Below are positions 33,313 to 41,615 of a stretch of DNA of 64,000 bases, in pieces. The notes below the pieces were generated by a model, which ran no database searches, was not told where the DNA came from, and saw only the letters and a list, made by a program, of their open reading frames with translations. Source of the stretch: Micromonospora zingiberis (GTDB taxonomy: Bacteria > Actinomycetota > Actinomycetes > Mycobacteriales > Micromonosporaceae); the NCBI RefSeq assembly GCF_004331455.1, contig NZ_SJJR01000024.1:1-64000 (forward strand). Direction: 5' to 3'. The position numbers were made by a program, and so were the translations under genes. The first letter of the stretch is position 1. Every line of letters starts with the position of its first letter.

Positions 33313-35081
33313 AGGTCTCTCCTTGCGGGAACGGGTAGCGCTCCGGTAGGGCGATGAGTTCCGAAGATCGTGCGGACGGCAGCGCGGACGCTGGCCGGGT
33401 CGGGGCTGTAGGTGGTTATCGCGACGTGAGCCGGTGTATGGGCCAGGTCGGCAGGGTCGCCAGTCGCCAGGTGGATGACCGGACGGCCTTGTTCGGCGAG
33501 TGCTCCGATGGTGGCGCGATAGTTGTAGCGGCCGTGGCAGGCGTTGTGCGTCACCACCACCACCACCTCCCACCGGGCAGCGTCGAGAACGCCAGGTGAG
33601 GTGTCCGTGTTCACGGTGAGGGTCTCGATGCTGTGGTGGAACTCGGTGAGTAAACCGGAAAGGACATAGGGCGTCCGCCACGAGCTGTCCGCACGAAGAC
33701 CTCTCACTGGCGGAACTCGGACGACGCCCAGCACACCGTGGGGCGGTACTCGGAGCGGCAGGATGCGGGCGTTGCCCCGTACCACGGTCACCCCCGCCTG
33801 GGCTACGCGGAGGCAGACCTCCGATGCCGTGCGACTCAAAGCACGTAACGCAAACTCGTCTCCGAGGTCGGCCGGCTGTGCGATGCCGTGCCGTCTCACG
33901 ACGGCGTCGACTCGGGCGACAGAGGCGAGCAACCGATCCGAGGTCAGACGGCCCTTCTCAACTGCCTCCACCACGGCGGCGACGACTGCGGCCCGGCGGA
34001 TCGCCAGTGAGGTGTTGGAGTGCCGCACCGCGTCAGCGGGCTTGCGGCGGGATACCTCCGAATCCACCATCAGCAGGTCGGCACCGGCCTCCAGCGCCCT
34101 AACCGCAGCCTCACCAATGCCCCCAACAGCACGGATGATCGCCGGGATCGAGAGGTTCTCCGTCACGATCACGCCGCCAAAGCCGAGCTGGTCCCGTAGC
34201 AGTCCTTGCACGATCCTCGGTGAGAAGATCGCCGGTACGTCGTCGATGTCGGCGACCACATGACTGCCCACCATGACCGCGCTGGCTCCGGCCGTGACGG
34301 CTGCCTCGAACGGCAGCAACGCCCCGTGCGACAGTCGATCAAGTCTGCCGATCGTGGTGTGCGGGTCGGCGTCTACTCCACCGAGCCCGGGGAAGTGCTT
34401 GGCGGTCGCCGCGACACCGGCACCCTCCAAGCCGTCCACGAAGGCCGCCGCGAGAGCGGCTACCTGCTCGGGGTCGCTGCCGAAACACCGCGTACCCAAC
34501 GCCGGGTTCCCGTGCCCCAGATACAGGTCGCAGACCGGTGCCAGGTTCCATGTCAGCCCGATAGCCCGGAGTTGGCTGCCGGTCGCTACTCCCGCCTCCC
34601 GCGCCAGTTCTGGACTGCCCGCAGCGCCAAGGGCCATCGCGCCGGGCAACAGGCTCAGGTCTGGCCAATCCGCTGCGTTGAGTCGTCCACCTTCCTGGTT
34701 GACCGTCAGCGCCAACGGCCCGTCAGCGAGAGCATCAGCCAACACCGCGCGCACGGCGCGGCTTGTGGGTACCGCGCCCTTCGACAGTCGGCCCACACCG
34801 GCGCCGAACCGGACCGAGATTCGCCGGTCCTCTTCGTCGCCGAGCAGGCGCCGGAAGCCGGGGCGGACCAGCCTCGTCACCAGCGCGGACAGCTCGCCAT
34901 CCGTCGTCAGAGGATTGGCCTTACCGGCCGTGCGGCGGGTGCTGCCCCGAGGACGCATGGTTACGCCGGCCTTGCGGAGCTGTTGATGCACCCATCCGTA
35001 GGACCGCCCGGTCTCGGCGGCGATCCACCGGATCGGCCAACCACTGTCGTACCGCGCTAGCACGTCGCTCGTTGGCGTCAT
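33309..35081 (-). CDS. HTH-GH3 fusion (NagZ-like glycosidase with N-terminal helix-turn-helix)
   Basis: 590 aa. Residues about 8-45 form a helix-turn-helix (IRWIAAETGRSYGWVHQQLR) of a type that I know as separate small actinobacterial proteins. The rest is a GH3 barrel like beta-N-acetylhexosaminidases (GPLALTVNQEGGRLN, ATAKHFPGLGG, DADPHT acid/base loop) plus a C-terminal alpha/beta domain. The nucleophile Asp expected in V-T-D-x-L is Glu here (VTENLSIPAI), so hydrolytic activity is doubtful. ATG 35081 has GAAAGGTGA upstream, supporting the fused form. Possibly a sugar-sensing regulator. Confidence 0.8.
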   Translation of the reverse strand: MTPTSDVLARYDSGWPIRWIAAETGRSYGWVHQQLRKAGVTMRPRGSTRRTAGKANPLTTDGELSALVTRLVRPGFRRLLGDEEDRRISVRFGAGVGRLSKGAVPTSRAVRAVLADALADGPLALTVNQEGGRLNAADWPDLSLLPGAMALGAAGSPELAREAGVATGSQLRAIGLTWNLAPVCDLYLGHGNPALGTRCFGSDPEQVAALAAAFVDGLEGAGVAATAKHFPGLGGVDADPHTTIGRLDRLSHGALLPFEAAVTAGASAVMVGSHVVADIDDVPAIFSPRIVQGLLRDQLGFGGVIVTENLSIPAIIRAVGGIGEAAVRALEAGADLLMVDSEVSRRKPADAVRHSNTSLAIRRAAVVAAVVEAVEKGRLTSDRLLASVARVDAVVRRHGIAQPADLGDEFALRALSRTASEVCLRVAQAGVTVVRGNARILPLRVPPHGVLGVVRVPPVRGLRADSSWRTPYVLSGLLTEFHHSIETLTVNTDTSPGVLDAARWEVVVVVTHNACHGRYNYRATIGALAEQGRPVIHLATGDPADLAHTPAHVAITTYSPDPASVRAAVRTIFGTHRPTGALPVPARRDL

Positions 35082-35111
35082 GTCGTCACCTTTCGCCGCC
35101 GCTGGTGCGGA

Positions 35112-35972
35112 TCACTCAGCCGGACGTGCCTGGCGGCCGTGCTCGTAAAGCTCGTACTGGAACAGGGACGCCGGTGCGGTGTTGAGGGCTTCCTCGTACG
35201 CGAGCAACGCGCCGGTGACACGGTCGAATGTCAACGTCGTGGTGGACCCGCCAGCGTTGAGGCTCACGGAGAATCCGGGGCGGCCGGTGATGTCTGCGGC
35301 CTCACCGTCGTAGCGCAGGGTCGGGATGGTCGCCAGGACCCGGAGGATCGCCGCGCGCCGGTGCAGGTCGAGGTACTGGGAGCGGTTGATATTGGCCGTC
35401 GCGGCAAGCAGCGCGGTCGGTCCTGCTTCCGGCGGCGCGGTGGTACCCATCCGCTCGATCAGCTCGGCGGTGTCGGTCGGGATCGGTTCTGGCAATGCGG
35501 GCGGTAGCCGACCAGGGGTGTACGTCTCGCGCGTCGGCTCGGCCTTGTCGAACACCTTCAGTTCGTCGCCACCGGGACGGCGAGTCAGAAGGGGCCGGTC
35601 GGCGGCGCGTCGCTCGATGATCACACCCGAGCCGTCCGGATGCCGCCAGCGTTCGGACTCGAACCGGGCGAGCACGGTGCTGGCTCGCGCCCAATGCCAG
35701 ATGCGGACGTAGGAGTAGGGACCGGGGTGCGCGTCGTCGGGCACCGCCGCCAGCCGGTCAGCCAAGCGCAAAAGCTGGTCGCGGACGGTGGTCGGCCTCG
35801 CCGCTGTGGTGACGGGGGCTGATGGCATGAGGGTGCTGGGATGGGTCGGCGTGACCGGCACGGGATCTGCCGACACCAACGGCGCGGCGACGGCGGCGAT
35901 GAGGATCACGGCCCCGGCAGCGGACGCGCCGAGAGCACGGACAGGAAGGCGGCGCCTACGCGTGACAGTCAT
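35112..35972 (-). CDS. CU044_5270-like membrane-anchored protein
   Basis: 286 aa. It has a basic N-terminus, one membrane helix (about 10-36, ALGASAAGAVILIAAVAAPL) and an extracytoplasmic domain whose layout (YSYVRIWHW, ERWRHPDGSG, VFDKAEPTRETY, LRYDGEAADITGRPGFSVSL, FDRVTGALLAYEE) matches the actinobacterial CU044_5270 family, usually paired with sigma factors. I chose ATG 35972, with AGGAGAAGGAATC upstream and overlap with the 51-aa ORF stop. ATG 36131 in the same frame is possible but would be far longer than needed. Confidence 0.75.
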   Translation of the reverse strand: MTVTRRRRLPVRALGASAAGAVILIAAVAAPLVSADPVPVTPTHPSTLMPSAPVTTAARPTTVRDQLLRLADRLAAVPDDAHPGPYSYVRIWHWARASTVLARFESERWRHPDGSGVIIERRAADRPLLTRRPGGDELKVFDKAEPTRETYTPGRLPPALPEPIPTDTAELIERMGTTAPPEAGPTALLAATANINRSQYLDLHRRAAILRVLATIPTLRYDGEAADITGRPGFSVSLNAGGSTTTLTFDRVTGALLAYEEALNTAPASLFQYELYEHGRQARPAE

Positions 35973-36124
35973 GATTCCTTCTCCTGCTTCCTGCCATCTC
36001 CGGTCGTGCGCGTCCCGGGCGCTCGCTGCGGATCCGGTGTGGTCCGGCTCGGCCGGCGGGAGCCACGGCGTGAAGGCCGCGCGTAGTCGGCCGTAGCGAT
36101 AAGGAACTGGTCGGTGGTTGTCAT
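35969..36124 (-). CDS. 51-aa small ORF coupled on both sides
   Basis: Starts at ATG 36124, overlapping the upstream stop (ATGA), and ends with TGA 35971-35969 overlapping the next start (ATGA). The protein begins MTTTDQFLIATADYARPSRR and becomes basic and Pro/Arg-rich, with no membrane segment. The two stop-start couplings and the AGGAG near its end make translation likely. It may be a real small protein or only a translational bridge. Confidence 0.55.
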   Translation of the reverse strand: MTTTDQFLIATADYARPSRRGSRRPSRTTPDPQRAPGTRTTGDGRKQEKES

Positions 36125-36705
36125 CGGGCAATTACCATCGTGTGCGAGGCGAGTTGGGTAAGGGTTTCCTGGAGGCGATCGGCGGCGAGAGCGGCCAAGA
36201 TGAGGGCCATCGCCGGTCGGGCCTTGTCAGCAATGTCCTGGCCGCTGGGCGCGCTCAACTGCCGGATGAACAGCAGCGCAGTGCGGGCGTAGTGGGCCGC
36301 GTGGGTAGCTGGGCTGCCGTCACGTCGCAGGTCATCCTCGGTAATCGACTCGGGGTGCGGTGTCTGGCCGGCAAGCAGCACGTGGGCCGCATGGAGGTAA
36401 GCCTCCGCATCAGCAAGCGCAGCGCTGACGTGGGCGGATTCGACGGGGCAGTGGGCAAGGTGCCGCTGTGCGAGGTCTGTGCACTCGGAGGCGATTTTGA
36501 CGCACTGTGCCGGGCTGGTCTGCCGGACGTCGTGGGCCGACGCCCACGAACGGCCGATCGGCAGTGCGAGGGGCCTCGTCATGGTGCCTCGTCCGGTGCC
36601 GCTGTGATCCGGGCCGTACTCTGTACCACCAGGCGAGGGGTTGGCTTCGGCGAGCGCGGAAGGGGCGTGCCGAACTGCCAGCGGTGGGGTTTCGGGCAAC
36701 GGCAT
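36121..36705 (-). CDS. Helical protein of unknown function
   Basis: 194 aa; no family recognised. After about 45 polar residues it is mostly alpha-helical (CVKIASECTDLAQRHLAHC, HAAHYARTALLFIRQL, MALILAALAADRLQETLTQL). ATG 36705 has GAGGAG three bases upstream; ATG 36582 is an alternative start. It lies 39 bp after the EEP gene and is coupled to the 51-aa ORF. Cytosolic. Confidence 0.65.
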   Translation of the reverse strand: MPLPETPPLAVRHAPSALAEANPSPGGTEYGPDHSGTGRGTMTRPLALPIGRSWASAHDVRQTSPAQCVKIASECTDLAQRHLAHCPVESAHVSAALADAEAYLHAAHVLLAGQTPHPESITEDDLRRDGSPATHAAHYARTALLFIRQLSAPSGQDIADKARPAMALILAALAADRLQETLTQLASHTMVIAR

Positions 36706-36744
36706 GGACTCCTCATAACGATGTGGAAGCGGCAGACCAGCCGG

Positions 36745-37629
36745 CTAGAGGTCGAGGCTGGCTCTGACGCGGTGGTGGTCAGATGGGGCGGGGAGCTGTG
36801 GGTCCGGCACGTGTACGCGGTACTCGGCAGCGACCACGAATCGCGCCATCGCCGTGTTGACAAGCAACCAGTCGATGAGCTGGGCACCTCCGGCGTCGAC
36901 CTTTTCGGCGACGGTCGGGTGTAGCGCGTTGGGGACGCCGGCTCGCCATGCCATCTCTGCGATGGCTTGGAATCCGCACCCGTCCACCCGGCTCCAGTGG
37001 GTCTCGTCCCAGGCGCCGATGAGGTGGTCGATGGGGTCGGTGTCGGAGACCCATGTGCCGTCTGGGAGGCGGCGGGCCTTGTGGCTGCGTGCCCGGTAGC
37101 TGGCGGCTGTCCAGTCCCGCTGCGGCAGGTGCGGGCCTGAAGCGGTGGCGTTGAGGTCACCAGCGACCAGGACCGGCAGCTCGTGCCCACCGAAGTGGTC
37201 GATCAGCCCGGCCTCTTGGCGACGCCGCACCCCGGAGTGATTGGACCAGTGCCGCGCAAGTACCAGGAACTCGCGGTCACTGTCGTGAACACGGAAGTGG
37301 GCGAGGTTGTGCTTGTCGGCGTACCTTGAACGGCCGTGCCAGCGGAGCAGCTTCAAAACCTGCGGATCGTAGAAGACGGCCGGCGGGTAGGGGCCGCGCT
37401 CGCACCAACCCAGCTCAGCGCAATATTCGACGCCTAGCTCGTCGGACAACACGTCGGCCGCAGCGAACAGGCCCGCCTGGCCGTCGTCGCCGTAGTGCTT
37501 GGCCTCGCACAGCACGATCAGCGCTGCTGGTGTTTCACCAGCGAAGGCGCGCCGCAGCCGATCGAAGTCGTACGAACCGTCTGCCCGACGGCCGCCGTCC
37601 TGGAAGTTGAACAGGTCAACCGCAATCAC
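36745..37629 (-). CDS. Endonuclease/exonuclease/phosphatase family protein
   Basis: 294 aa EEP-superfamily hydrolase (metal-dependent phosphodiesterase or phosphatase). The family's residues are visible: LCEAKHYG (metal Glu), REFLVLARHWSNHSG, VAGDLNATAS and the terminal PSDHHRV catalytic Asp-His. The substrate may be a nucleic acid or phosphorylated small molecule. The start is GTG 37629, after AGGAGG; ATG 37695 in frame adds an unrelated stretch. First gene of the minus-strand run. Confidence 0.8.
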   Translation of the reverse strand: MIAVDLFNFQDGGRRADGSYDFDRLRRAFAGETPAALIVLCEAKHYGDDGQAGLFAAADVLSDELGVEYCAELGWCERGPYPPAVFYDPQVLKLLRWHGRSRYADKHNLAHFRVHDSDREFLVLARHWSNHSGVRRRQEAGLIDHFGGHELPVLVAGDLNATASGPHLPQRDWTAASYRARSHKARRLPDGTWVSDTDPIDHLIGAWDETHWSRVDGCGFQAIAEMAWRAGVPNALHPTVAEKVDAGGAQLIDWLLVNTAMARFVVAAEYRVHVPDPQLPAPSDHHRVRASLDL

Positions 37630-37739
37630 CAGAGCCGCCTCCTCTGCGACCGCAAACCAATGGGGAGCAGCGCCCTCGCTCCGCACGAGCGGCATACCGA
37701 GCTACCCGGAAGCGAGTCATGGTCACACTGATCGGCATG

Positions 37740-38129
37740 TCAAGGACCGGGCTCCCTGCCGCTGCCGGCCTGCTCGGCAGCGGACGTCGAGGTTCCCGCG
37801 TGTGCCTGGCTCAGGATGGTCGTCACGGCGTCGACCAAGGCCTGGCCCTGATCGAGACGGATGTGGTAAGACTGCCGACCCTCGGCGTCTCCCAACTCCA
37901 ACCTGAGGAAGTCCGCCGGTTGCGGGTCGCCGACGAACCGGACGAGCTGGACGGCCACCTCGGTCGCGTAGTGCCTCGGTGTCGGGTTGCAGTCGAACGG
38001 GCGTCCGCGATGTGAGGGTGGCGGGGAGGCGGGATGGTATTCGGCATATCCAGAGGCCGAGCACTTGGCTGGCTCGCACCATGACGGATGTGCCAGGTCG
38101 TTGAACACCGCCGAGGATGATCTTCCCAC
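37740..38129 (-). CDS. Small Cys/His-containing protein (DUF6907-like)
   Basis: 129 aa. HPSWCEPAKCS near the N-terminus, a possible metal site, is followed by a beta-rich block (YATEVAVQLVRFVGDPQPAD) and helix. It resembles short actinobacterial proteins annotated DUF6907 (recalled). GTG 38129 or 38108 is the start; the ribosome binding site is weak. It is upstream of, and co-oriented with, the EEP gene but ends before it with a 110-bp gap. Confidence 0.6.
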   Translation of the reverse strand: MGRSSSAVFNDLAHPSWCEPAKCSASGYAEYHPASPPPSHRGRPFDCNPTPRHYATEVAVQLVRFVGDPQPADFLRLELGDAEGRQSYHIRLDQGQALVDAVTTILSQAHAGTSTSAAEQAGSGREPGP

Positions 38130-38407
38130 GGGTCTAGTCCTTAGCGTCGATTCGAATGGCAGCGTGTGAGCAGGCTCCAGCCAACCGGCTCGTGCCGCAC
38201 CGGGTAAGACCCCTCGAAGGTGCAACGGGGGGTGTGCCGGGCGTACATGCGGGACCGTTCGCAGCGGTCGGCCCGTGAGTTTGTGATTCGCAGTCTCAGT
38301 GTCAGACTGCGGGTGTCTTCCCATCGGCCGGAGGAGACGGCGCGGTGCCGCAAGGGACAGCATCTGCCCCATCCGGCACCGTGATCGATGTACGACGAGG
38401 AGGATCA

Positions 38408-38644
38408 ATGTCGCGGCCCAAGCCCCGCCTCGAAGACCTACATCTCGATGTCGATCGCATCGAGTGGCGAGCGGTCGCCGCGGACACGAGCATCCATCTG
38501 GCTATCGTTGATGCCCACGGCGAGCGGTGGGTGCTGATGCGTTCGCCGGATCTGGTGTCCGTCTTCAGCGAGCACGAGTGGGAGTGCTTCCTGGACGGGG
38601 CGAAGAGGGGCGAGTTCGACGATCTCACTCGCCGTACCGGCTGA
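38408..38644 (+). CDS. DUF397-like small protein
   Basis: 78 aa. The C-terminal half (GERWVLMRSPDLVSVFSEHE, then WECFLDGAKRGEFDDL) matches the DUF397-type pattern of small actinobacterial proteins. AGGAGG at 38397-38402 supports ATG 38408. It precedes an XRE-DUF5753 regulator and another DUF397 gene, the usual context of this family. Confidence 0.7.
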   Translation: MSRPKPRLEDLHLDVDRIEWRAVAADTSIHLAIVDAHGERWVLMRSPDLVSVFSEHEWECFLDGAKRGEFDDLTRRTG

Positions 38645-38770
38645 ACGGACGCGGTTCCCACTCGCCCGGCCGCCCAGCGGACCGGGACTAGCACCTCCAG
38701 CAGCTCGTGTGAATCACATTTTCGCGGGCCAGTATGCTGTGAGGGACACCCTGTCAAGGAGGGAACGTCT

Positions 38771-39619
38771 GTGGCAACTGACGGGTACGGGGCGACGATC
38801 GCGAAGCGTCGACTCGCGCGTCGGCTGACGGAACTTCGGGTACGCGCCGGATACACCGCAAACCAGGTCTGCGACAAGCTGGCCTGGGGCCGAGGCAAGG
38901 TCGGCCGCTTCGAGGCCAACGCCTGGCGGCGTCCCGAGATGTCAGACATCCGAGACCTACTCCGGATCTACGGTGCCACGGATGACGAGTGCACGGAGCT
39001 GGAGCGCTTGGCCATCACCGCCCGAGAGCGGCCATGGTGGCGCGAGTACCCCGACGTGTTCGAGGATGGCGAGTTCGCCGGCTTCGAGGCCGACGCCACC
39101 ACGATCAGCGCTTACATGCCGCTCATCGTGCCGGGACTGCTGCAGACGCGGGCCTACGCCGAAGCCTGGATCAGCAGGAGCCCTCGGCCGCCGGAGTGGC
39201 GTCATCGTGCGTTGGAGTCGCGGCTCCGCCGGCAGGAGATCCTTGTCCGGGAGCAGAAGCCTCCCAGATTGGTCGCGGTGATCACCGAAGCGTCGCTGAT
39301 GTACCGATGGGGCACCCAGGACGATCGACGCGCGCAGGTGCAACACCTCGTCACGATGGGCCGGCGCCCGAATGTCGAAGTGCGCCTGCTGCGTTTCGCC
39401 GACGGCCTCCATCCGGGGATCAGCGGAATGATCAATATCTTTAGCTACCCCGACGACCCGGCCCTCGTGTTCATGGAGACCGACACCACGATCCGAGAGC
39501 TGAGCGACTTGGAGGACGCGAGGATGCACATGCTCCTGTTCAACGAGATCCGCGACGCCGCGCTGTCCCCCGCCAAGACCACGAAGCATCTGACGATGCT
39601 CGCAGAGACCCTGGAGTAG
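38771..39619 (+). CDS. XRE-family regulator with DUF5753 domain
   Basis: 282 aa. The N-terminal helix-turn-helix (about 14-70: RRLTELRVRAGYTANQVCDK, WGRGKVGRFE) is followed by the DUF5753 sensor-like domain with the signature IVPGLLQTRAYAEAWI. Such proteins pair with DUF397 genes in morphological regulation of actinomycetes and in toxin-antitoxin-like modules. The start is GTG 38771 with AAGGAGGGA. The DUF397 partner begins 9 bp downstream. A TATGCT box at about 38732 may be the -10. Confidence 0.9.
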   Translation: MATDGYGATIAKRRLARRLTELRVRAGYTANQVCDKLAWGRGKVGRFEANAWRRPEMSDIRDLLRIYGATDDECTELERLAITARERPWWREYPDVFEDGEFAGFEADATTISAYMPLIVPGLLQTRAYAEAWISRSPRPPEWRHRALESRLRRQEILVREQKPPRLVAVITEASLMYRWGTQDDRRAQVQHLVTMGRRPNVEVRLLRFADGLHPGISGMINIFSYPDDPALVFMETDTTIRELSDLEDARMHMLLFNEIRDAALSPAKTTKHLTMLAETLE

Positions 39620-39628
39620 GAGTACGCG

Positions 39629-39832
39629 ATGACCGACCTGTCTCAAGCCAGGTGGCGTAAGGCCAGCCGCAGCGGTTCCAGCAACGGCGGTTGCGTGGAG
39701 ATCGCCACCAATCTGCCGGTGGTGGCCGCAATCCGCGACAGCACCCGCCCGGAGGAGGGTGTTCACGTCCTGAGCCGCGCCGCCTTCGGCGCCTTCCTCA
39801 ATGATGTTAAGGCAGGCCGCTACGACTTGTGA
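39629..39832 (+). CDS. DUF397 domain-containing protein
   Basis: 67 aa with the full family signature: ARWRKASRSGSSNGGCVEIA, VAAIRDSTRPE and FGAFLNDVKAGRYD. It is the usual small partner of XRE-DUF5753 proteins. The start is ATG 39629 after GGAGTACGCG. A perfect terminator follows. Confidence 0.92.
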   Translation: MTDLSQARWRKASRSGSSNGGCVEIATNLPVVAAIRDSTRPEEGVHVLSRAAFGAFLNDVKAGRYDL

Positions 39833-39849
39833 GTGGTGACGAGAGCCTT

Positions 39850-39890
39850 GTGAAGGACCCCCAGGGAGACGACCCCCGGGGGTCCTTCAC
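39850..39890 (+). terminator. Terminator hairpin, 13-bp arms
   Basis: Arms 39850-39862 and 39878-39890 (GTGAAGGACCCCC and its complement) pair perfectly with a 15-nt loop, 17 bp after the DUF397 stop. Confidence 0.85.
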
Positions 39891-40232
39891 GTTCGGCCTG
39901 TCTCAAGGCACTACGCACCCTACCTCTCCATCGCCCGCTGCGGCATCACGCAGAAGCCCCGTCGACCGCGACGCACGCTGCCCATAAGAGATTTGCCCCT
40001 CGGTGCACACGCTGGGCGAACCCAGCCACGCACCTATCGCGCACCCCCCGACACGCTTGTCACGCTGTCCAGCGAATCGTAATCTGTGAAGCACAGATAG
40101 GTGGTTCGCTAACTCGGGAACGCCAATCTGCTGTACGCAAGGACAGGTGTGGGGGTGACCTTGCCTGGCCGCCGGCCCGCTGACGACGGTCCACAAGAGC
40201 GGTTCGGCCGATGCGATCTTGGGGAGGACTCG
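39891..40232. other. Intergenic region upstream of the GGDEF gene
   Basis: About 340 bp. No gene supported. It presumably holds the GGDEF gene promoter; no clear box was identified. Confidence 0.5.
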
Positions 40233-40955
40233 ATGCGGCGAGCCACCATCGGCTCCGGTAACCATGACACTGGACGGGAGCCCCGCAGTGCACCCGCCGC
40301 GAGACTGCGGGCCAAGCTAGTCGCCGCACGACGCGAGGCCGACGAACTGCGGGATCAGCTCAGGCGTGCACGGTACGACGCATTCCACGATGCCCTCACC
40401 GGACTACCCAACCGGCGGGCACTGAGCGAACGAATCGATCATCAGCGGACATCATCGTCCGTCCTGGCCTGCGCCCTCATCGACTTGAACTGCTTTAAGC
40501 AGGTCAATGACTCCCATGGGCACCAGATCGGAGACGCGGTTCTCAGGGAGACCGCACGGCGGTTGGCGCACTACACCACCGACAACGGCCATTTCGCTGC
40601 ACGGCTCGGCGGTGACGAGTTCATCGTTTTGTTCGATACCTCAACGAGGGCTAAGCCACCTGCCTCGGCCTCGACAGCGCTCCGTCGCCTGTTCACTGAA
40701 CCTTTGGAGGTTCACGGCCTCCGCTTGAACGTGACGGCAGCCATCGGACTCGCCACGGTGAAGAGCGTCGAACCAGCCGACGCGCTCATGCAGCGCGCCG
40801 ACATGGCTATGTACAAGGCCAAACGATCATTCCCCGAGAACAGGGACGCTGGAGCGTCGCAGGTTTCATCCGCGACGCAACGCGATCTGACTCAAGTCAG
40901 GGCTCGTTCGGGCCAGCCGGACGGATTGCCTCAGACCCCACGGACGGAAGGCTAG
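40233..40955 (+). CDS. GGDEF-domain diguanylate cyclase
   Basis: 240 aa cytosolic protein that would make c-di-GMP from GTP. A short coiled-coil (about 24-50) leads into the GGDEF domain: DALTGLPNRRAL (54-65), LIDLNCFKQVNDSHGHQIGD and the intact active loop RLGGDEF (GGDEF at 126-130). No RxxD inhibitory site is seen just before it, and no sensor or membrane segment. ATG 40233 follows GGGGAGGA. Confidence 0.88.
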   Translation: MRRATIGSGNHDTGREPRSAPAARLRAKLVAARREADELRDQLRRARYDAFHDALTGLPNRRALSERIDHQRTSSSVLACALIDLNCFKQVNDSHGHQIGDAVLRETARRLAHYTTDNGHFAARLGGDEFIVLFDTSTRAKPPASASTALRRLFTEPLEVHGLRLNVTAAIGLATVKSVEPADALMQRADMAMYKAKRSFPENRDAGASQVSSATQRDLTQVRARSGQPDGLPQTPRTEG

Positions 40956-40960
40956 CGGAG

Positions 40961-41251
40961 ATGCCCGCACCGATCATCGGCCCTGCATCACGAGACCAAT
41001 CCGACGTCCGAGCTGCGAACGACTATCGAGAGATGGCGCGCGTCTGGGTGTACCAGAAAGGGGAATGGCGTCCCGGGATAGTCGAATTCTCATCACCTTG
41101 GGCTGCGACTGTCCGATTTCGCCCGCCGGGCGGGGCGGGTACGTCAGTCGATACGGTGATCGCCCAAGATCTAGCGATCCGCGAAGAGCAGGACGAGTAT
41201 CTCGACAGCCCTGAGCTGCCACGTAGATCCGTGCGACCTATGGAGTCATGA
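40961..41251 (+). CDS. Small hypothetical protein
   Basis: 96 aa. The central part (RVWVYQKGEWRPGIVEFSSP, then WAATVRFRPPGG) reads as a small beta-barrel, SH3-like. The end is acidic. It starts 5 bp after the GGDEF stop with AGCGGAG upstream, and its stop overlaps the next start, so the genes form an operon. Unknown function. Confidence 0.65.
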   Translation: MPAPIIGPASRDQSDVRAANDYREMARVWVYQKGEWRPGIVEFSSPWAATVRFRPPGGAGTSVDTVIAQDLAIREEQDEYLDSPELPRRSVRPMES

Positions 41252-41499
41252 TGCCCAGTGCCCATGCCCGTAGGTATCAAGTTCGGCTCTCCGAAGCAGC
41301 CAGCGGACCAGCCGTAAGGGCGACGGTCAACCTTGATGCATGTGTAGTTACCTACTCTCTGCCGGACGGGTCGACGTGCACGATTGATGCCATAACTGCC
41401 CGCGCGCTACAGATGATTCTGCGCACAATAGTCTTCGACTCGCTTAGTCATGTCGGCCCTCGCCTCGTCGTCGAGCAGACACTCAAAGATGAGGACTAG
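41248..41499 (+). CDS. Small hypothetical protein
   Basis: 83 aa, beta-rich N-terminal half (YQVRLSEAASGPAVRATVN, VVTYSLPDGSTCTID) and helical C-terminal half. The start at 41248 overlaps the preceding stop (ATGA). Last gene of the GGDEF operon. Not recognised. Confidence 0.65.
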   Translation: MMPSAHARRYQVRLSEAASGPAVRATVNLDACVVTYSLPDGSTCTIDAITARALQMILRTIVFDSLSHVGPRLVVEQTLKDED

Positions 41500-41615
41500 A
41501 CCGTCGGAACCTATTCCGAGTGGGCGAGTTGGGCGTGCACCTACGCCACATATTCCTATACTGGTGAATTTCGCCGCAGTCTACGGGCAAGAGCCAAACC
41601 ATTAAAGGACCAGCG

